DNA of 64,000 nt, from the NCBI GenBank assembly GCA_964450405.1, contig CAYVCQ010000003.1:124001-188000 (forward strand), read 5' to 3'. The notes beneath the pieces are model-generated. The model had not been told where the DNA came from. It ran no database searches and saw only the letters and a list, made by a program, of their open reading frames with translations. The DNA comes from WRGT01 sp964450405 (GTDB taxonomy: Bacteria > Spirochaetota > UBA4802 > UBA5550). The position numbers and the translations under genes were made by a program. Shown here piece by piece: positions 55,379 through 64,000 of this stretch. Within the stretch, counting starts at the first letter, position 1, and every line of letters starts with the position of its first letter.

Positions 55379-56188
55379 TTATTTTAAGCAGGTATAATAA
55401 TCCGTGAGCTGGTGTATTTCTTTTAATATTACGTAGGCTGCCGCATCAGGTTTTTCAAGCGGGAATAGATGCCCACCGGGTGAAGTATGAAGATTAAAAT
55501 GATGTCTTTCTACAAATTTTAAAAGAGATCTTTTATGTACAGCATGACTGGTCTCTCCATAAATAATTGATCCTGGCACACTAAGTTTATTTTTGTATGA
55601 GCTTATATTATCCGGCATAGTCTGAAATATTTTTACCTCTTTGTGTACTTCATATCGAAGAGAATATACACCATCAGACTCCTTTACTCCATGTTTGATA
55701 TAATACTCCAGAGACCTGGGATCGAATGCACGGAAGAGTTCTCTGCTATGAAAATAACTTTTTACGTCATCCATGTCTCTCCAGGTTCTTTTTCTTCCAC
55801 GTGATTTACCCGCAGGAGTAAACCTGTCTGCAAGGCCGGTTAATTTCAGGAGATAAAAAAGTCTTCCGGCGTAACCCCAGAAAAAAGGCGGGTCGAGCAT
55901 AATTACGCATTTAAAGAGATCAGGTCTTTTGTAAGCAGCCATAAAAGTAAGAATACTGCCAAGAGAGTGACCAATACCGATTACCGGTGAATCAGCCTTT
56001 TCTTCTATATTAACAATCAGTTCTTCAGCAAGATTAGACCAGTTATTGTTGACCGGAAATTTTGCATTATGGCCCAGACGATCTATTGCAATCACTTTAA
56101 ACTCATCGGTAAAATGAGAAAGCAGCCCGTTGTAGCTCCCGCCGGGAAATCCGTTTGCATGCGCAAAATGTATAATTTCTTTTTTCAT
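55379..56188 (-). CDS. Alpha/beta hydrolase
   Basis: 269 residues with the alpha/beta hydrolase fold: oxyanion-region HANGFPGGSYNGLL, nucleophile elbow GIGHSLGSILTFMAA (Ser in GHSLG), acid likely in the VPGSIIYGETS-to-VHKR region, and the late His in SPGGHLFPLEKPD. No signal peptide. Substrate unknown; likely an esterase or lipase-like enzyme. Confidence 0.85.
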   Translation of the reverse strand: MKKEIIHFAHANGFPGGSYNGLLSHFTDEFKVIAIDRLGHNAKFPVNNNWSNLAEELIVNIEEKADSPVIGIGHSLGSILTFMAAYKRPDLFKCVIMLDPPFFWGYAGRLFYLLKLTGLADRFTPAGKSRGRKRTWRDMDDVKSYFHSRELFRAFDPRSLEYYIKHGVKESDGVYSLRYEVHKEVKIFQTMPDNISSYKNKLSVPGSIIYGETSHAVHKRSLLKFVERHHFNLHTSPGGHLFPLEKPDAAAYVILKEIHQLTDYYTCLK

Positions 56189-56322
56189 ATAAATAAGAAA
56201 CTAAAATCATACATGTAAATTCAGATGGTCAAGTTATTTATTTTAAAAAAGAATTGAACATCTGAATAATATCTGAGATTATCACAAAATATATCTTTAA
56301 TTATGTTGCCGGAGGAATTATT

Positions 56323-56469
56323 ATGGGATCTAAATGTGAAACATGCTCAATGCGTTTAAAAGCAGAGAAAAATCCGAATAGCATTATGTCTAAGATATGG
56401 CGCTGGCACACGAAGTGGTGCCCGGGCTGGAAGGCCTATCAGAGGGAGCTTAACAAAAACCAGCAATGA
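56323..56469 (+). CDS. 48-residue Cys/Trp-rich small protein
   Basis: An ATG at 56323 preceded by an excellent GGAGGAATTATT site opens a 48-codon frame ending in TGA. The product has KCETCSMRLKAEKNPN, then SIMSKIWRWHTKWCPGWKAY and a basic tail. A CxxC plus a single later Cys in WCPGW, together with His, could bind a metal. No known family is recognised with certainty. The strong translation signal and compact conserved-looking motif argue for a real gene. Confidence 0.65.
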   Translation: MGSKCETCSMRLKAEKNPNSIMSKIWRWHTKWCPGWKAYQRELNKNQQ

Positions 56470-56555
56470 TGCGACAAAAGAGTTTTTACTTTATTAAAAA
56501 ATAAGTTTAAATTCTGAAATAACCTGAAATGGGCTGATCTAAAAGTTTGCTCGCA

Positions 56556-56679
56556 GTCATACCGGCTGAAGTGTAACGTAATGCCGGTATCTCATGCATC
56601 TGGTTTAATAAGGAGATTATCGAAGATTTTCCTGCGGTCGCCGGCATCGCAATAATTGAAGCTGCAAAACCGGAATGAC
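56556..56679 (+). repeat. Dispersed palindromic repeat, copy D (124 bp class)
   Basis: Same length as copy A. Ends GTCATACCGG and CCGGAATGAC; shares CCGGCTGAAGTG, ACGTAATGCCGGTATCTCAT and a TTCCTGCGGTCG middle that matches copy A's TTCCTGCGATCG. Flanks GGGCTGATCTAAAAGT and ACTTTTTCGACAACCCC are themselves imperfect inverted copies, so the full element may be near 175 bases. Confidence 0.8.
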
Positions 56680-56731
56680 AAATACAAAATATTAGACTTT
56701 TTCGACAACCCCTTTTATTTAACTGGGCTCT

Positions 56732-57973
56732 TTATATTTTGATCCACACAGTATATTCCCCTTTTTTCTGATAACCAATTTCCCATCCTGCACCGGGGCC
56801 TTCGTAATCTGATCCGATTGAAACAGCAAGAGCCTCAACGCCTTTGTCATTCTTTACAATGCCGGCAAATCCTGTATAATTGTCACAGAGATCTATCCAC
56901 TCCGAAGATGATGAAATGCCACATTTTTTTCTTATTGCTGCGAGTGCCGTTATCTCCTCGCCCAGACCCCAGTCAAAGAAATCGGGCCAGTATATGCATG
57001 GTGTTCCCGGCATAGTCATTATAAATGAGTATGCCTTCGATTTATAAAATGGAGGACATGGCCAGCACTGCTGTCCCCAGCCGTTTGCGGTTGAGAATGG
57101 GGATGCCCCCATATCATGATTATCTATAAATGTAACAACAGAGCTTCTTTCTGCTGCATTACCTCTTGCATTAAGCCCGTACTTGAGTCGTGCAGGGTTT
57201 GCAGTCTGTATCTCTCTTTTAAGTATTATATCAAATGCGCATCCATCGCTCTCCTTTGCCCATCCGAGTATCCGTGCAGCCTCATCTGCGCCGTATCTGT
57301 TTACCATGGGATCATTTGTCATATAAGGAGAATCCTGCCAGTACTCTCCGATTGAAAGATACTCCTCCCGGTCTGTACTCTTAATCCAGCTGACAACCTC
57401 GTGAACCTCGTAACCCCAAACGTAATCCCATCTCCAGCCGTCAATTCCATAATCATCCATAAGCTCATCCATGGCATCCCGTATCCGCTTATGAACAACA
57501 GGATCTGATAGATTCAGATCAAATTTACCATCCATAAAAGATCCACCTTCATCACCTCCCCCCCTAGCCCAGCAGGGACCGGGATAAGTCCATATATCTT
57601 TTTCCATCCTGTTTCCATCCCGGTGATTGGTAACAAGATCCGCGATTACCTTTATTTGTTTTGAATGAAGAACTGATATCAGCTCTTTAAGTTCACCCTT
57701 TGTTCCATAACGCGAATCCAGATCAAAATCGTGCCAGAAATAACCCTCTCCGCCTCCTCTTCTGCCGTTTTGTTCCCATGAGGAATCATCACGCCATAGC
57801 GGAGGGAGATAAACCACGGTAAATCCTGCAGCAGCAATTTTATCAGACATGTCGCGAAGTATATGAAACCATGATTTATCTGAACCATCTATTGTTCCCT
57901 CGCCGCTTGTCTTGACCAGATTCCAATGAAAAGCCTGAAGTATTATATCAAAACCGTTTCCTCTGGTTGCCAT
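56732..57973 (-). CDS. Cytoplasmic GH13 alpha-amylase
   Basis: 413 residues from ATG 57973, which has AAGGA eight bases upstream; ATG 57982 has none. A (beta/alpha)8 glycoside hydrolase 13 enzyme resembling plant-type alpha-amylases (FDIILQAFHWN, DLVTNHRDG, DGWRWDYVWGYE with nucleophile Asp, YLSIGEYW with acid Glu, TFIDNHDMG with third Asp). C-terminal sheet domain ends EYTVWIKI. No signal peptide, so it probably acts on internal glycogen or maltodextrins. Confidence 0.92.
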   Translation of the reverse strand: MATRGNGFDIILQAFHWNLVKTSGEGTIDGSDKSWFHILRDMSDKIAAAGFTVVYLPPLWRDDSSWEQNGRRGGGEGYFWHDFDLDSRYGTKGELKELISVLHSKQIKVIADLVTNHRDGNRMEKDIWTYPGPCWARGGGDEGGSFMDGKFDLNLSDPVVHKRIRDAMDELMDDYGIDGWRWDYVWGYEVHEVVSWIKSTDREEYLSIGEYWQDSPYMTNDPMVNRYGADEAARILGWAKESDGCAFDIILKREIQTANPARLKYGLNARGNAAERSSVVTFIDNHDMGASPFSTANGWGQQCWPCPPFYKSKAYSFIMTMPGTPCIYWPDFFDWGLGEEITALAAIRKKCGISSSSEWIDLCDNYTGFAGIVKNDKGVEALAVSIGSDYEGPGAGWEIGYQKKGEYTVWIKI

Positions 57974-57982
57974 AGTTTCCAT

Positions 57983-58819
57983 CCTTAAATTGTTTTTTTA
58001 ATAATCTGTTTTTATAACTACTAACAAGCCCTAAATAATTCTGATTTCCCCCGCACTGATGGCCAATAGGGAAGAAATTTTACCACTGGTTTGTGAGCAG
58101 ATACTTTTTCTCAAATGATTCAACTCTTCCATTTAACAATAATTATATTTTTGTCTGATTTCAAAAAATTATTGCTTTTATAGGGTCAATACCAGATATA
58201 GTTATTTATACATAATGGGGAAGAGTTTTGCTTTCCTGCCCTCTCAAAAAAACATTTCATAAACAAGAAATTAATTATGTCTGTTCAATTTTATACCCGA
58301 TTTTTTTATTGACATCATAGCGATAAATAAACCCCTTGTAATTAAAAAAAGTACCATTTTTTTATTTGGAATAGAGCAGGATAGAAAATGACACTTACAT
58401 TTAAGTCACCTATAACCTGCCTAAAAAATTTTAGCGAAGATTATAATGAAAGAATTATTGATGAAAACTAATCGATTATTCCCGTTTTACCTTGATTATA
58501 GTCAATGCTATATTTACTCAATTACTGACACGCACCGTGTTAAATAAAAAAGAAATCATAATCTTCTGAAAAGCTGCATCAACCAGCGGAAAATTGATTT
58601 CAGTTAAAACGGCAGCGGCAAGTTTGTTTTAAGTCAAATTTTGTAAATAAAGGGAAAACTCTTTATTCAAAATTTAAAAACCGGCATCAGGCAGATTGCT
58701 TAAATATTGAAAGCAGCATTGCATTATGGTACAATCCGACCAGCAATGTTTCTTAAATAAAATAAAGCATGAAAAGCAGCCGGATCATTCTTTAAAAAAA
58801 AGGTTAGAGGTCAACCAGT
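57983..58819. other. Long intergenic region upstream of the pyrophosphatase gene
   Basis: About 840 bases between the amylase start and hppA start. It is AT-rich, and I see no RNA gene, repeat copy or strong promoter. A TTGACA at 58308 lacks a well-placed -10 box. A 27-codon frame at 58388-58471 has an AGGA before its ATG but nothing else to support it. A long 5' leader for hppA is possible. Confidence 0.35.
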
Positions 58820-61270
58820 ATGAAAATTTTCAAAAAAGTTTCATTAATGTTGGGAGTGTTATTGTTTAATACAGTATCATCTTTCGCAAGCGAAGCAGAT
58901 CTTGCAATTCCCGACCTGCACAATGGTGCGCCATATACACTACTCGGCGGCATCACACCGTTCAATCTTCTTATGTATGGAGCATGCATTATTGCCGGTA
59001 CATTGGGAATCAGCTTATATCTAAGCTATCAGGTTAAAAAATATGAGTCACACAAATCAATGCTTGATATCGCGGATATAATTTATGCAACATGTAAAAC
59101 ATATCTTATCCAGCAGGGAAAATTCCTACTTATGCTTTTTGCTTTCATCGGTTCTGCAATGGCATTCTATTTTCTTGCACTTAAAGGACAGTCAGTAGGT
59201 ACTCTTGCTCTTGTTCTTTTATTCTCTGTTATCGGTATGCTCGGTTCATATACTGTTGCATGGTACGGAATAAGAATAAACACATATGCAAATGCACGTA
59301 CAGCTTTCGCATCTCTCAGAGGAAAACCATGGGATGTTGTTAACATTCCTCTTCGCGCAGGAATGAGCGTTGGTCTTTTCCTTATCTCTCTTGAGCTTAT
59401 AATGATGGTTATCATCCTTCTAGCTGTTCCAAGAGATATAGTTGGATATTGCTTCCTCGGTTTTGCTATTGGTGAGTCTCTTGCTGCTTCTGCTCTTAGA
59501 ATTGCAGGCGGTATCTTCACAAAGATAGCAGACATCGGATCTGACTTGATGAAAATAGTTTTCAACGTAAAAGAAGATGATCCCCGTAACCCTGGTGTTA
59601 TTGCAGACTGTACAGGAGACAATGCTGGAGACAGCGTAGGACCAACAGCTGACGGTTTTGAAACTTATGGTGTTACAGGAGTTGCTCTTATCTCTTTCAT
59701 AACACTTGCAGTAACAAAAGGCGACATGGTAACCAACCAGGCAATTCAGGGAAAACTGATTGTATGGATATTCGCAATGCGTTTCCTTATGGACTTCATG
59801 TCAGGACTTTCATACTTCATTAACCAGTTTATTTCAGAAAGAAAATATAAAAACCTTAAAGAATTCGATTTCGAAGAGCCTCTGATGAGACTAATCTGGA
59901 TCGCTGCTACACTTTGTATCTCTACTTCATTCATTATGAGTTACTTCCTGATGAGCGATCTTACAATAGCAGGTGTTGCATATCCTCATGTATGGTGGCA
60001 GTTAGCTGCGATAATCGGATGCGGTAACATTGCTGCGGTTCTTATTCCTGAATTCACAAAGGCTTTCACAAGCTCAAAATCAAAACACGTTCATGAAATA
60101 GTAATAGCTTCAAGAGAAGGCGGAGCATCTCTTACTATCCTTTCCGGTTTAGTAGCAGGTAACTTCAGCGCATTCTACACAGGAACACTTATTGCAGGTC
60201 TTATGACTGTTGCTTCACTGATAAGCGTACACATTCCTGAAGCAGTTATAACATATCAGTCAGTATTCGCTTTCGGTCTTGTTGCATTCGGTTTCCTATG
60301 TATGGGACCTGTAAACATTGCTGTTGACAGTTATGGTCCTGTTACAGATAACGCTCAGTCAGTTTTTGAGCTTTCACAGATAGAGTCGATCAAAGGAATC
60401 AGCGCAGAGATAGAAAAAGATTTCGGATTTAAGCCTGACTTCGAAGGTGGTAAACACGCACTTGAAGCTAATGATTCAGCTGGTAACACTTTTAAAGCTA
60501 CTGCAAAACCTGTTCTTATCGGTACAGCGGTTGTTGGTTCTACAACAATGATTTTCTCAATCATCCTTCTTCTTAAAAAACAGGGATTATTCAGCGCAGA
60601 CCTTACACAGGCTCCGGTTCTTATCGGACTTATAATGGGTGGAGCGATAATCTTCTGGTTCAGCGGTGCTTCAATGCAGGCAGTTACAACTGGTGCATAC
60701 AGTGCAGTTGAGTATATCAAAAACAATATGGATTTGAACAAGAAAGAAGCTGACAGAAACGATTCAATAGAAGTTGTTAGAATCTGTACACAGTATGCAC
60801 AGAAAGGTATGTGGAATATATTCATAGCCCTTATGGCATTCACACTCTGCTTTGCTTTTGTTGATCCGAACTTCTTTGTTGCTTATCTTGTATCAATAGC
60901 AACATTCGGTCTTTTCCAGGCTATATACATGGCTAATGCCGGCGGTTCTTGGGACAATGCTAAGAAGCTTGTTGAAGTAGACATGAAAGAGAAAAACACA
61001 CCTTTACATGCTGCTGCAGTTATCGGTGACACTGTTGGTGACCCGTTCAAAGATACAACTTCTGTATCTCTAAACCCGATCATCAAGTTCTCTACACTTT
61101 TTGGTCTTCTTGCTACAGAGATTGCAATAGAGATGACTGTTCATGCTAAAGCTACCGGTACAACTAACTGGGGCCCATACATCGCAGCTCCATTATTTGT
61201 AATCGCAGTAATATTCGTATGGAGATCTTTCTACTCTATGAGAATCCCTGCAGACGCGGTAAAGAAATAG
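58820..61270 (+). CDS. hppA: Membrane-bound ion-translocating pyrophosphatase
   Basis: 816 residues with about 16 transmembrane helices. It hydrolyses pyrophosphate and pumps H+ (or Na+) across the membrane. The substrate region reads FTKIADIGSDLMKIVF and GDNAGDSVGPTADGFETYG, a divergent form also known from Bacteroidetes/Chlorobi-type enzymes rather than the classical GADLVGKVE. AGNTFKATAKP has Lys where K+-dependent enzymes have Ala, suggesting K+ independence. An apparent cleavable signal peptide (MLGVLLFNTVSSFASEA) starts it. AGAGGTCAACCAGT precedes the ATG. Ion specificity cannot be settled here. Confidence 0.92.
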   Translation: MKIFKKVSLMLGVLLFNTVSSFASEADLAIPDLHNGAPYTLLGGITPFNLLMYGACIIAGTLGISLYLSYQVKKYESHKSMLDIADIIYATCKTYLIQQGKFLLMLFAFIGSAMAFYFLALKGQSVGTLALVLLFSVIGMLGSYTVAWYGIRINTYANARTAFASLRGKPWDVVNIPLRAGMSVGLFLISLELIMMVIILLAVPRDIVGYCFLGFAIGESLAASALRIAGGIFTKIADIGSDLMKIVFNVKEDDPRNPGVIADCTGDNAGDSVGPTADGFETYGVTGVALISFITLAVTKGDMVTNQAIQGKLIVWIFAMRFLMDFMSGLSYFINQFISERKYKNLKEFDFEEPLMRLIWIAATLCISTSFIMSYFLMSDLTIAGVAYPHVWWQLAAIIGCGNIAAVLIPEFTKAFTSSKSKHVHEIVIASREGGASLTILSGLVAGNFSAFYTGTLIAGLMTVASLISVHIPEAVITYQSVFAFGLVAFGFLCMGPVNIAVDSYGPVTDNAQSVFELSQIESIKGISAEIEKDFGFKPDFEGGKHALEANDSAGNTFKATAKPVLIGTAVVGSTTMIFSIILLLKKQGLFSADLTQAPVLIGLIMGGAIIFWFSGASMQAVTTGAYSAVEYIKNNMDLNKKEADRNDSIEVVRICTQYAQKGMWNIFIALMAFTLCFAFVDPNFFVAYLVSIATFGLFQAIYMANAGGSWDNAKKLVEVDMKEKNTPLHAAAVIGDTVGDPFKDTTSVSLNPIIKFSTLFGLLATEIAIEMTVHAKATGTTNWGPYIAAPLFVIAVIFVWRSFYSMRIPADAVKK

Positions 61271-61300
61271 TTTTAAATTATCATATAGTTTAACCGGAAA

Positions 61301-61328
61301 AGGCTGCCTGCAAAGGCGGCCTTTTTTT
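61301..61328 (+). terminator. Intrinsic terminator after hppA
   Basis: AGGCTGCC (61301-61308) pairs with GGCGGCCT (61315-61322), one G-T pair, around TGCAAA, and is followed by a T7 run. It lies 31 bases after the hppA stop. Confidence 0.92.
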
Positions 61329-61493
61329 CGAACTGACTCACTCGTAAAGATAACCACAGTTAGACCCTTAAATAATTCATCAGATGCTTTCCATAACCTG
61401 AATAAATCTTTATAAAATCTTTATAAAAAAAAATCTAAATTTTCTTGCAATTACACCGCTCTGAATAAAAGTGTCAGAAATGGAGAATATAAT

Positions 61494-62114
61494 ATGTTGG
61501 GAAATTACATTACCGGCTTAATCAGCCTCTATATGCAGAATATAAACTATTACAGCGTACTATTCCTTATGACTCTTGAAAGTACATTTATTCCTGTACC
61601 ATCGGAACTTGTAGTCCCACCCGCAGCATGGAAAGCAGCTCAAGGGGAGATGAATATATTTTTAGTAATACTGTTTTCAACTGTAGGTTGTATATTCGGG
61701 GCACTTATTAACTACTTCCTTGCAAAATATCTTGGAAGAAAAATAATTTACACTCTTGTTGACACAAAAATTGCACACATGATGTTTATCAATAAAGAAC
61801 ATATGGAGAAAGCCGAAACATTCTTCATCAAATACGGTAAAAGCTCAACATTCATCGGAAGACTTGTCCCGGGAGTCCGACATCTTATTTCAATACCAGC
61901 AGGTGTAGCGCAGATGAATCTAAGGGACTTTATTTTTTATACTGCTGCCGGTTCTGCAATCTGGAACAGTATACTTGCAGCTTTAGGTTATTTTTTATAT
62001 ACACAACAGGAATTATTGAAAAGATACTATAAAGATCTATCTATTTTTTTTCTTGTAGTTTTCATTGTATTTGCAATCTTCCTTATATATAAGTATTTTA
62101 TAAAAAAGAAATAA
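61494..62114 (+). CDS. DedA family membrane protein
   Basis: 206 residues of the DedA/VTT family, implicated in undecaprenyl-phosphate or phospholipid flipping and membrane homeostasis. Features: LESTFIPVPSELVVPPAAW, CIFGALINYFLAKYLGR, IKYGKSSTFIGRLVPGVRHL with the conserved FxGR...PG..R and ISIPAGVAQM, then two hydrophobic helices. Normal length. ATGGAGAATATAAT precedes the ATG. Confidence 0.93.
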   Translation: MLGNYITGLISLYMQNINYYSVLFLMTLESTFIPVPSELVVPPAAWKAAQGEMNIFLVILFSTVGCIFGALINYFLAKYLGRKIIYTLVDTKIAHMMFINKEHMEKAETFFIKYGKSSTFIGRLVPGVRHLISIPAGVAQMNLRDFIFYTAAGSAIWNSILAALGYFLYTQQELLKRYYKDLSIFFLVVFIVFAIFLIYKYFIKKK

Positions 62115-62267
62115 TAATGCGTAAGAATAAAATCGCTCAAATTTCTCCCTTCTTCCTTCCCGCTGAGAAATGCCAATCGATTAAATTCTTACCTCGTTCA
62201 TTATAATATTTGTTTCAAACATGTATTTTAATTTTAGAAGTATTAAAAAACAGAAAGGAGTAACTAA

Positions 62268-62885
62268 ATGCTTATTCAGAAAGAAATGAAATTTTTCAAA
62301 CTTTTCAACCAGCAGGGCGACAACATGCTCGCGGCAGCAAAATATTTCAATGAACTTGTTACAACAGGTAATTTTAACGAAGATACCATTGCTTCAATGC
62401 ACAGGATAGAACATGAGGGAGATATTATAAGCAGAGAAGTATCAGTAATGCTTAACAAAACTTTCATAACACCTTTCGACAGAGAGGATATTTACGAACT
62501 TTCAAATGCAATAGATAATGTAGTCGATTCGATAAATGCAATAACAAAGAGAATGAGACTATACAAACTGACAAAACCGGATGCAATTTTAAAACAGTTT
62601 GCTGTTCTCATAGAACAGTCTGCCCTTTCTTTATCTGACGCCATAAAAAATCTTGAATTCTCAAAAAACTATTCACGTGTTCAGATTTACTGCAGTGATG
62701 TAAACAGACTTGAAAACCTCGGTGACCAGCTGAGAGATTCTGCTATCAGCGATCTATTCGAAAAAAATCCTGATCCTATCCACATATTAAAATGGAAAGA
62801 GATATATGAAACTGCCGAGAACACAATTGACATTTGTGATCACGTGGGAAAAACAATCTATTCCATTACAGTTAAGAACAACTAG
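62268..62885 (+). CDS. PhoU-like (DUF47) Pit accessory protein
   Basis: 205 helical residues of the DUF47/PhoU-like family (FFKLFNQQGDNMLAAAKYF, MHRIEHEGDIISREVSVML, FDREDIYELSNAIDNVVDSI, ENTIDICDHVGKTIYSI). The E-x-x-x-D metal-binding pattern of PhoU proteins is visible. AAAGGAGTAACTAA precedes the ATG. Its gene sits 38 bases upstream of pit, the usual arrangement, and it probably regulates the transporter. Confidence 0.93.
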   Translation: MLIQKEMKFFKLFNQQGDNMLAAAKYFNELVTTGNFNEDTIASMHRIEHEGDIISREVSVMLNKTFITPFDREDIYELSNAIDNVVDSINAITKRMRLYKLTKPDAILKQFAVLIEQSALSLSDAIKNLEFSKNYSRVQIYCSDVNRLENLGDQLRDSAISDLFEKNPDPIHILKWKEIYETAENTIDICDHVGKTIYSITVKNN

Positions 62886-62923
62886 TAAAGTGTGAGATAA
62901 TTGTTATATATGGAGGTAAAATT

Positions 62924-63916
62924 TTGACTACTACTATACTCTTACTTATTGCTCTTGCACTTTTTTTCGATTTTTTAAATGGTTTCCATGATGCCGCTAA
63001 TTCTATTGCGACTGTGGTTGCGACAAGAGTGCTGTCTCCCCGATATGCTGTAATGTGGGCTGCTTTTTTTAATTTTATTGCTTTCTTCTTTTTCAAACTT
63101 CACGTTGCAGACACTATCGGTAAAGGTATTATTGATGTAAAAATAGTCGATACACATATTATCTTTGCAACACTTGTTGGTGCTTGTATATGGAATCTTG
63201 TAACCTGGTGGTTTGGAATTCCATCAAGTTCTTCTCACGCATTAATGGGTGGCCTGGTAGGGTCTGCTGTGACAAAAGCAGGGTTCGGAGCAATAGTTCC
63301 ATCCGGACTTTTTAAAACTTTGGCATTTATAATAATTTCACCAACATTAGGTATGCTCCTGGGAATTATCATCGGAATTCTGGTCTACCGTATTTTCAAA
63401 AACAGTACACCCCGAAATGTTGATTCATTCTTCAGAAAAGGTCAGCTAGTTTCAGCGGCGGCATACAGTTTAGGACATGGCGGTAACGACGCACAGAAAA
63501 CTATGGGAATAATTGCAATACTATTATTCAGCCAGGGACTTCTTGGGCCAACTTTCCATGTCCCATTCTGGGTTGTAATTACCTGTAATGGTGCGATAGC
63601 TCTAGGTACTCTCTCCGGAGGATGGAGAATTGTTAAAACTATGGGCAATAAAATTACCAAACTTAGACCCGTTGACGGCTTTTGTGCAGAGACAGGTGGA
63701 GCAATTACACTTTTTGTTGCTTCTTTTTTAGGAGTTCCTGTAAGTACAACTCATACAATAACCGGAGCAATTGTTGGTGTAGGTTCTCTTAAACGGCTCT
63801 CAGCTGTTAAATGGGGTGTTGCTGGACGAATAGTCTGGGCATGGGTAATCACCATCCCGGCTGCAGCTGGAATTTCCATGGCCACTTATTATATCACTAC
63901 ATTTTTCAGTTTTTAA
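62924..63916 (+). CDS. pit: Low-affinity inorganic phosphate transporter Pit
   Basis: 330 residues of the PHO4/Pit family, starting at TTG 62924 with GGAGGTAAAATT before it. It symports metal-phosphate with H+ or Na+. The duplicated signature is clear: FDFLNGFHDAANSIATVVAT near the N-terminus and SLGHGGNDAQKTMGIIAI later; also GIPSSSSHALMGGLVGSA and GVPVSTTHTITGAIVGVG. About ten transmembrane helices. It is paired with the upstream DUF47 protein and ends at a strong terminator. Confidence 0.95.
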   Translation: MTTTILLLIALALFFDFLNGFHDAANSIATVVATRVLSPRYAVMWAAFFNFIAFFFFKLHVADTIGKGIIDVKIVDTHIIFATLVGACIWNLVTWWFGIPSSSSHALMGGLVGSAVTKAGFGAIVPSGLFKTLAFIIISPTLGMLLGIIIGILVYRIFKNSTPRNVDSFFRKGQLVSAAAYSLGHGGNDAQKTMGIIAILLFSQGLLGPTFHVPFWVVITCNGAIALGTLSGGWRIVKTMGNKITKLRPVDGFCAETGGAITLFVASFLGVPVSTTHTITGAIVGVGSLKRLSAVKWGVAGRIVWAWVITIPAAAGISMATYYITTFFSF

Positions 63917-63933
63917 ATTTTTTAAATAGATAT

Positions 63934-63967
63934 TCCGGTGAGATTTTTACTCACCGGATTTTATTTG
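63934..63967 (+). terminator. Intrinsic terminator after pit
   Basis: TCCGGTGAG (63934-63942) and CTCACCGGA (63950-63958) pair perfectly over a 7-base loop, followed by TTTTATTTG. Confidence 0.93.
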
Positions 63968-64000
63968 TTGATTACTTATTTAAATCAATACTGATTCTCC

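Noticed and set aside
58308..58313. TTGACA upstream of hppA
   Set aside because: No acceptable -10 sequence lies 16-18 bases downstream (the spacer leads into CCCCTTG).
58388..58471. 27-codon frame (MTLTFKSPITCLKNF) with AGGA before the ATG
   Set aside because: Very short, no recognisable motif, and sited in a long AT-rich gap where such frames arise by chance.
1..64000. CRISPR array, phage, integrase, toxin-antitoxin or restriction system
   Set aside because: I saw no regularly spaced direct repeats, cas genes, integrase, structural phage proteins or toxin-antitoxin pairs anywhere in the window.

Overview
The window is AT-rich bacterial chromosome, densely coded on both strands, with no phage, IS transposase, CRISPR array or rRNA operon visible. 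The gene content is that of a diderm, motile-type environmental bacterium: lipoprotein and periplasmic signal sequences, a FecR-domain lipoprotein, HtrA, MltG, a LysM/M23 peptidase, TPR and FN3 envelope proteins, and several large hybrid sensor kinases. A spirochaete or a related deep-branching lineage fits best (FecR lipoprotein, PKTIDND-type phosphofructokinase, membrane pyrophosphatase, many HEAT/TPR/HAMP proteins). That is an inference from gene style; no 16S gene is present to settle it.

Layout. 1-6.1 kb: a FecR lipoprotein (cut by the window edge), a periplasmic-binding/PAS/receiver protein with no kinase core, SSB, a 4-hydroxybutyrate-type CoA-transferase and a cysteine-rich ferredoxin-like protein. 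6.1-6.7 kb: a gene-free stretch with a GC-rich structured element and a copy of a dispersed palindromic repeat. 6.7-16.5 kb, nearly all minus strand: housekeeping genes (hisS, U32 RNA-modification protein, mltG, dprA, YlbF-like, LysM/M23, HAMP protein, maf, relA/spoT). 16.7-19.8 kb: two envelope repeat proteins (FN3/TPR, TPR). 20-24.1 kb: htrA, apt, a fused RsmG-TrmH methyltransferase and a GNAT protein. 24.3-29 kb: an EIIA-zinc ribbon fusion, slipin plus NfeD, then rpsT, HU and tRNA-Val in one tight run closed by a terminator. 29-36.6 kb: two hybrid kinases, an MFS transporter, an MmcQ/YjbR-like protein and a lone receiver. 36.7-44.5 kb: FAD oxidoreductase, upp, TrpR-like regulator, class II photolyase, phosphofructokinase, TerB-like, small CxxC protein, membrane protein, HEAT protein. 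45-49.6 kb: a plus-strand run of uncharacterised proteins leading into a K+ channel, a cyclic-nucleotide-binding protein and an SGNH hydrolase. 49.7-58 kb: RlmL-like methyltransferase, coiled-coil protein, a third hybrid kinase, HD hydrolase, alpha/beta hydrolase, a 48-aa cysteine/tryptophan peptide and a cytoplasmic GH13 amylase. 58.8-63.9 kb: membrane pyrophosphatase, DedA protein and a PhoU-like/Pit phosphate transport pair ending in a clear terminator.

How it fits together. The largest theme is signal transduction: four multidomain sensors (two with periplasmic-binding domains, two with Cache domains), one lone receiver, a stand-alone HAMP protein and a probable cyclic-nucleotide-linked K+ channel. 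None of the receivers has a DNA-binding output domain, so output probably goes through protein contacts or regulators elsewhere. A second theme is phosphate/energy: pyrophosphatase and Pit lie close together. The most unusual observations are the RsmG-TrmH fusion, the EIIA-zinc ribbon fusion, the kinase-less sensor/receiver, an SSB lacking the usual acidic tip, a tRNA whose first base is the last base of the HU stop codon, a four-copy palindromic repeat family in two exact length classes, and a perfect 22-bp inverted repeat between divergent genes. I did not find a clearly new defence or mobile system.
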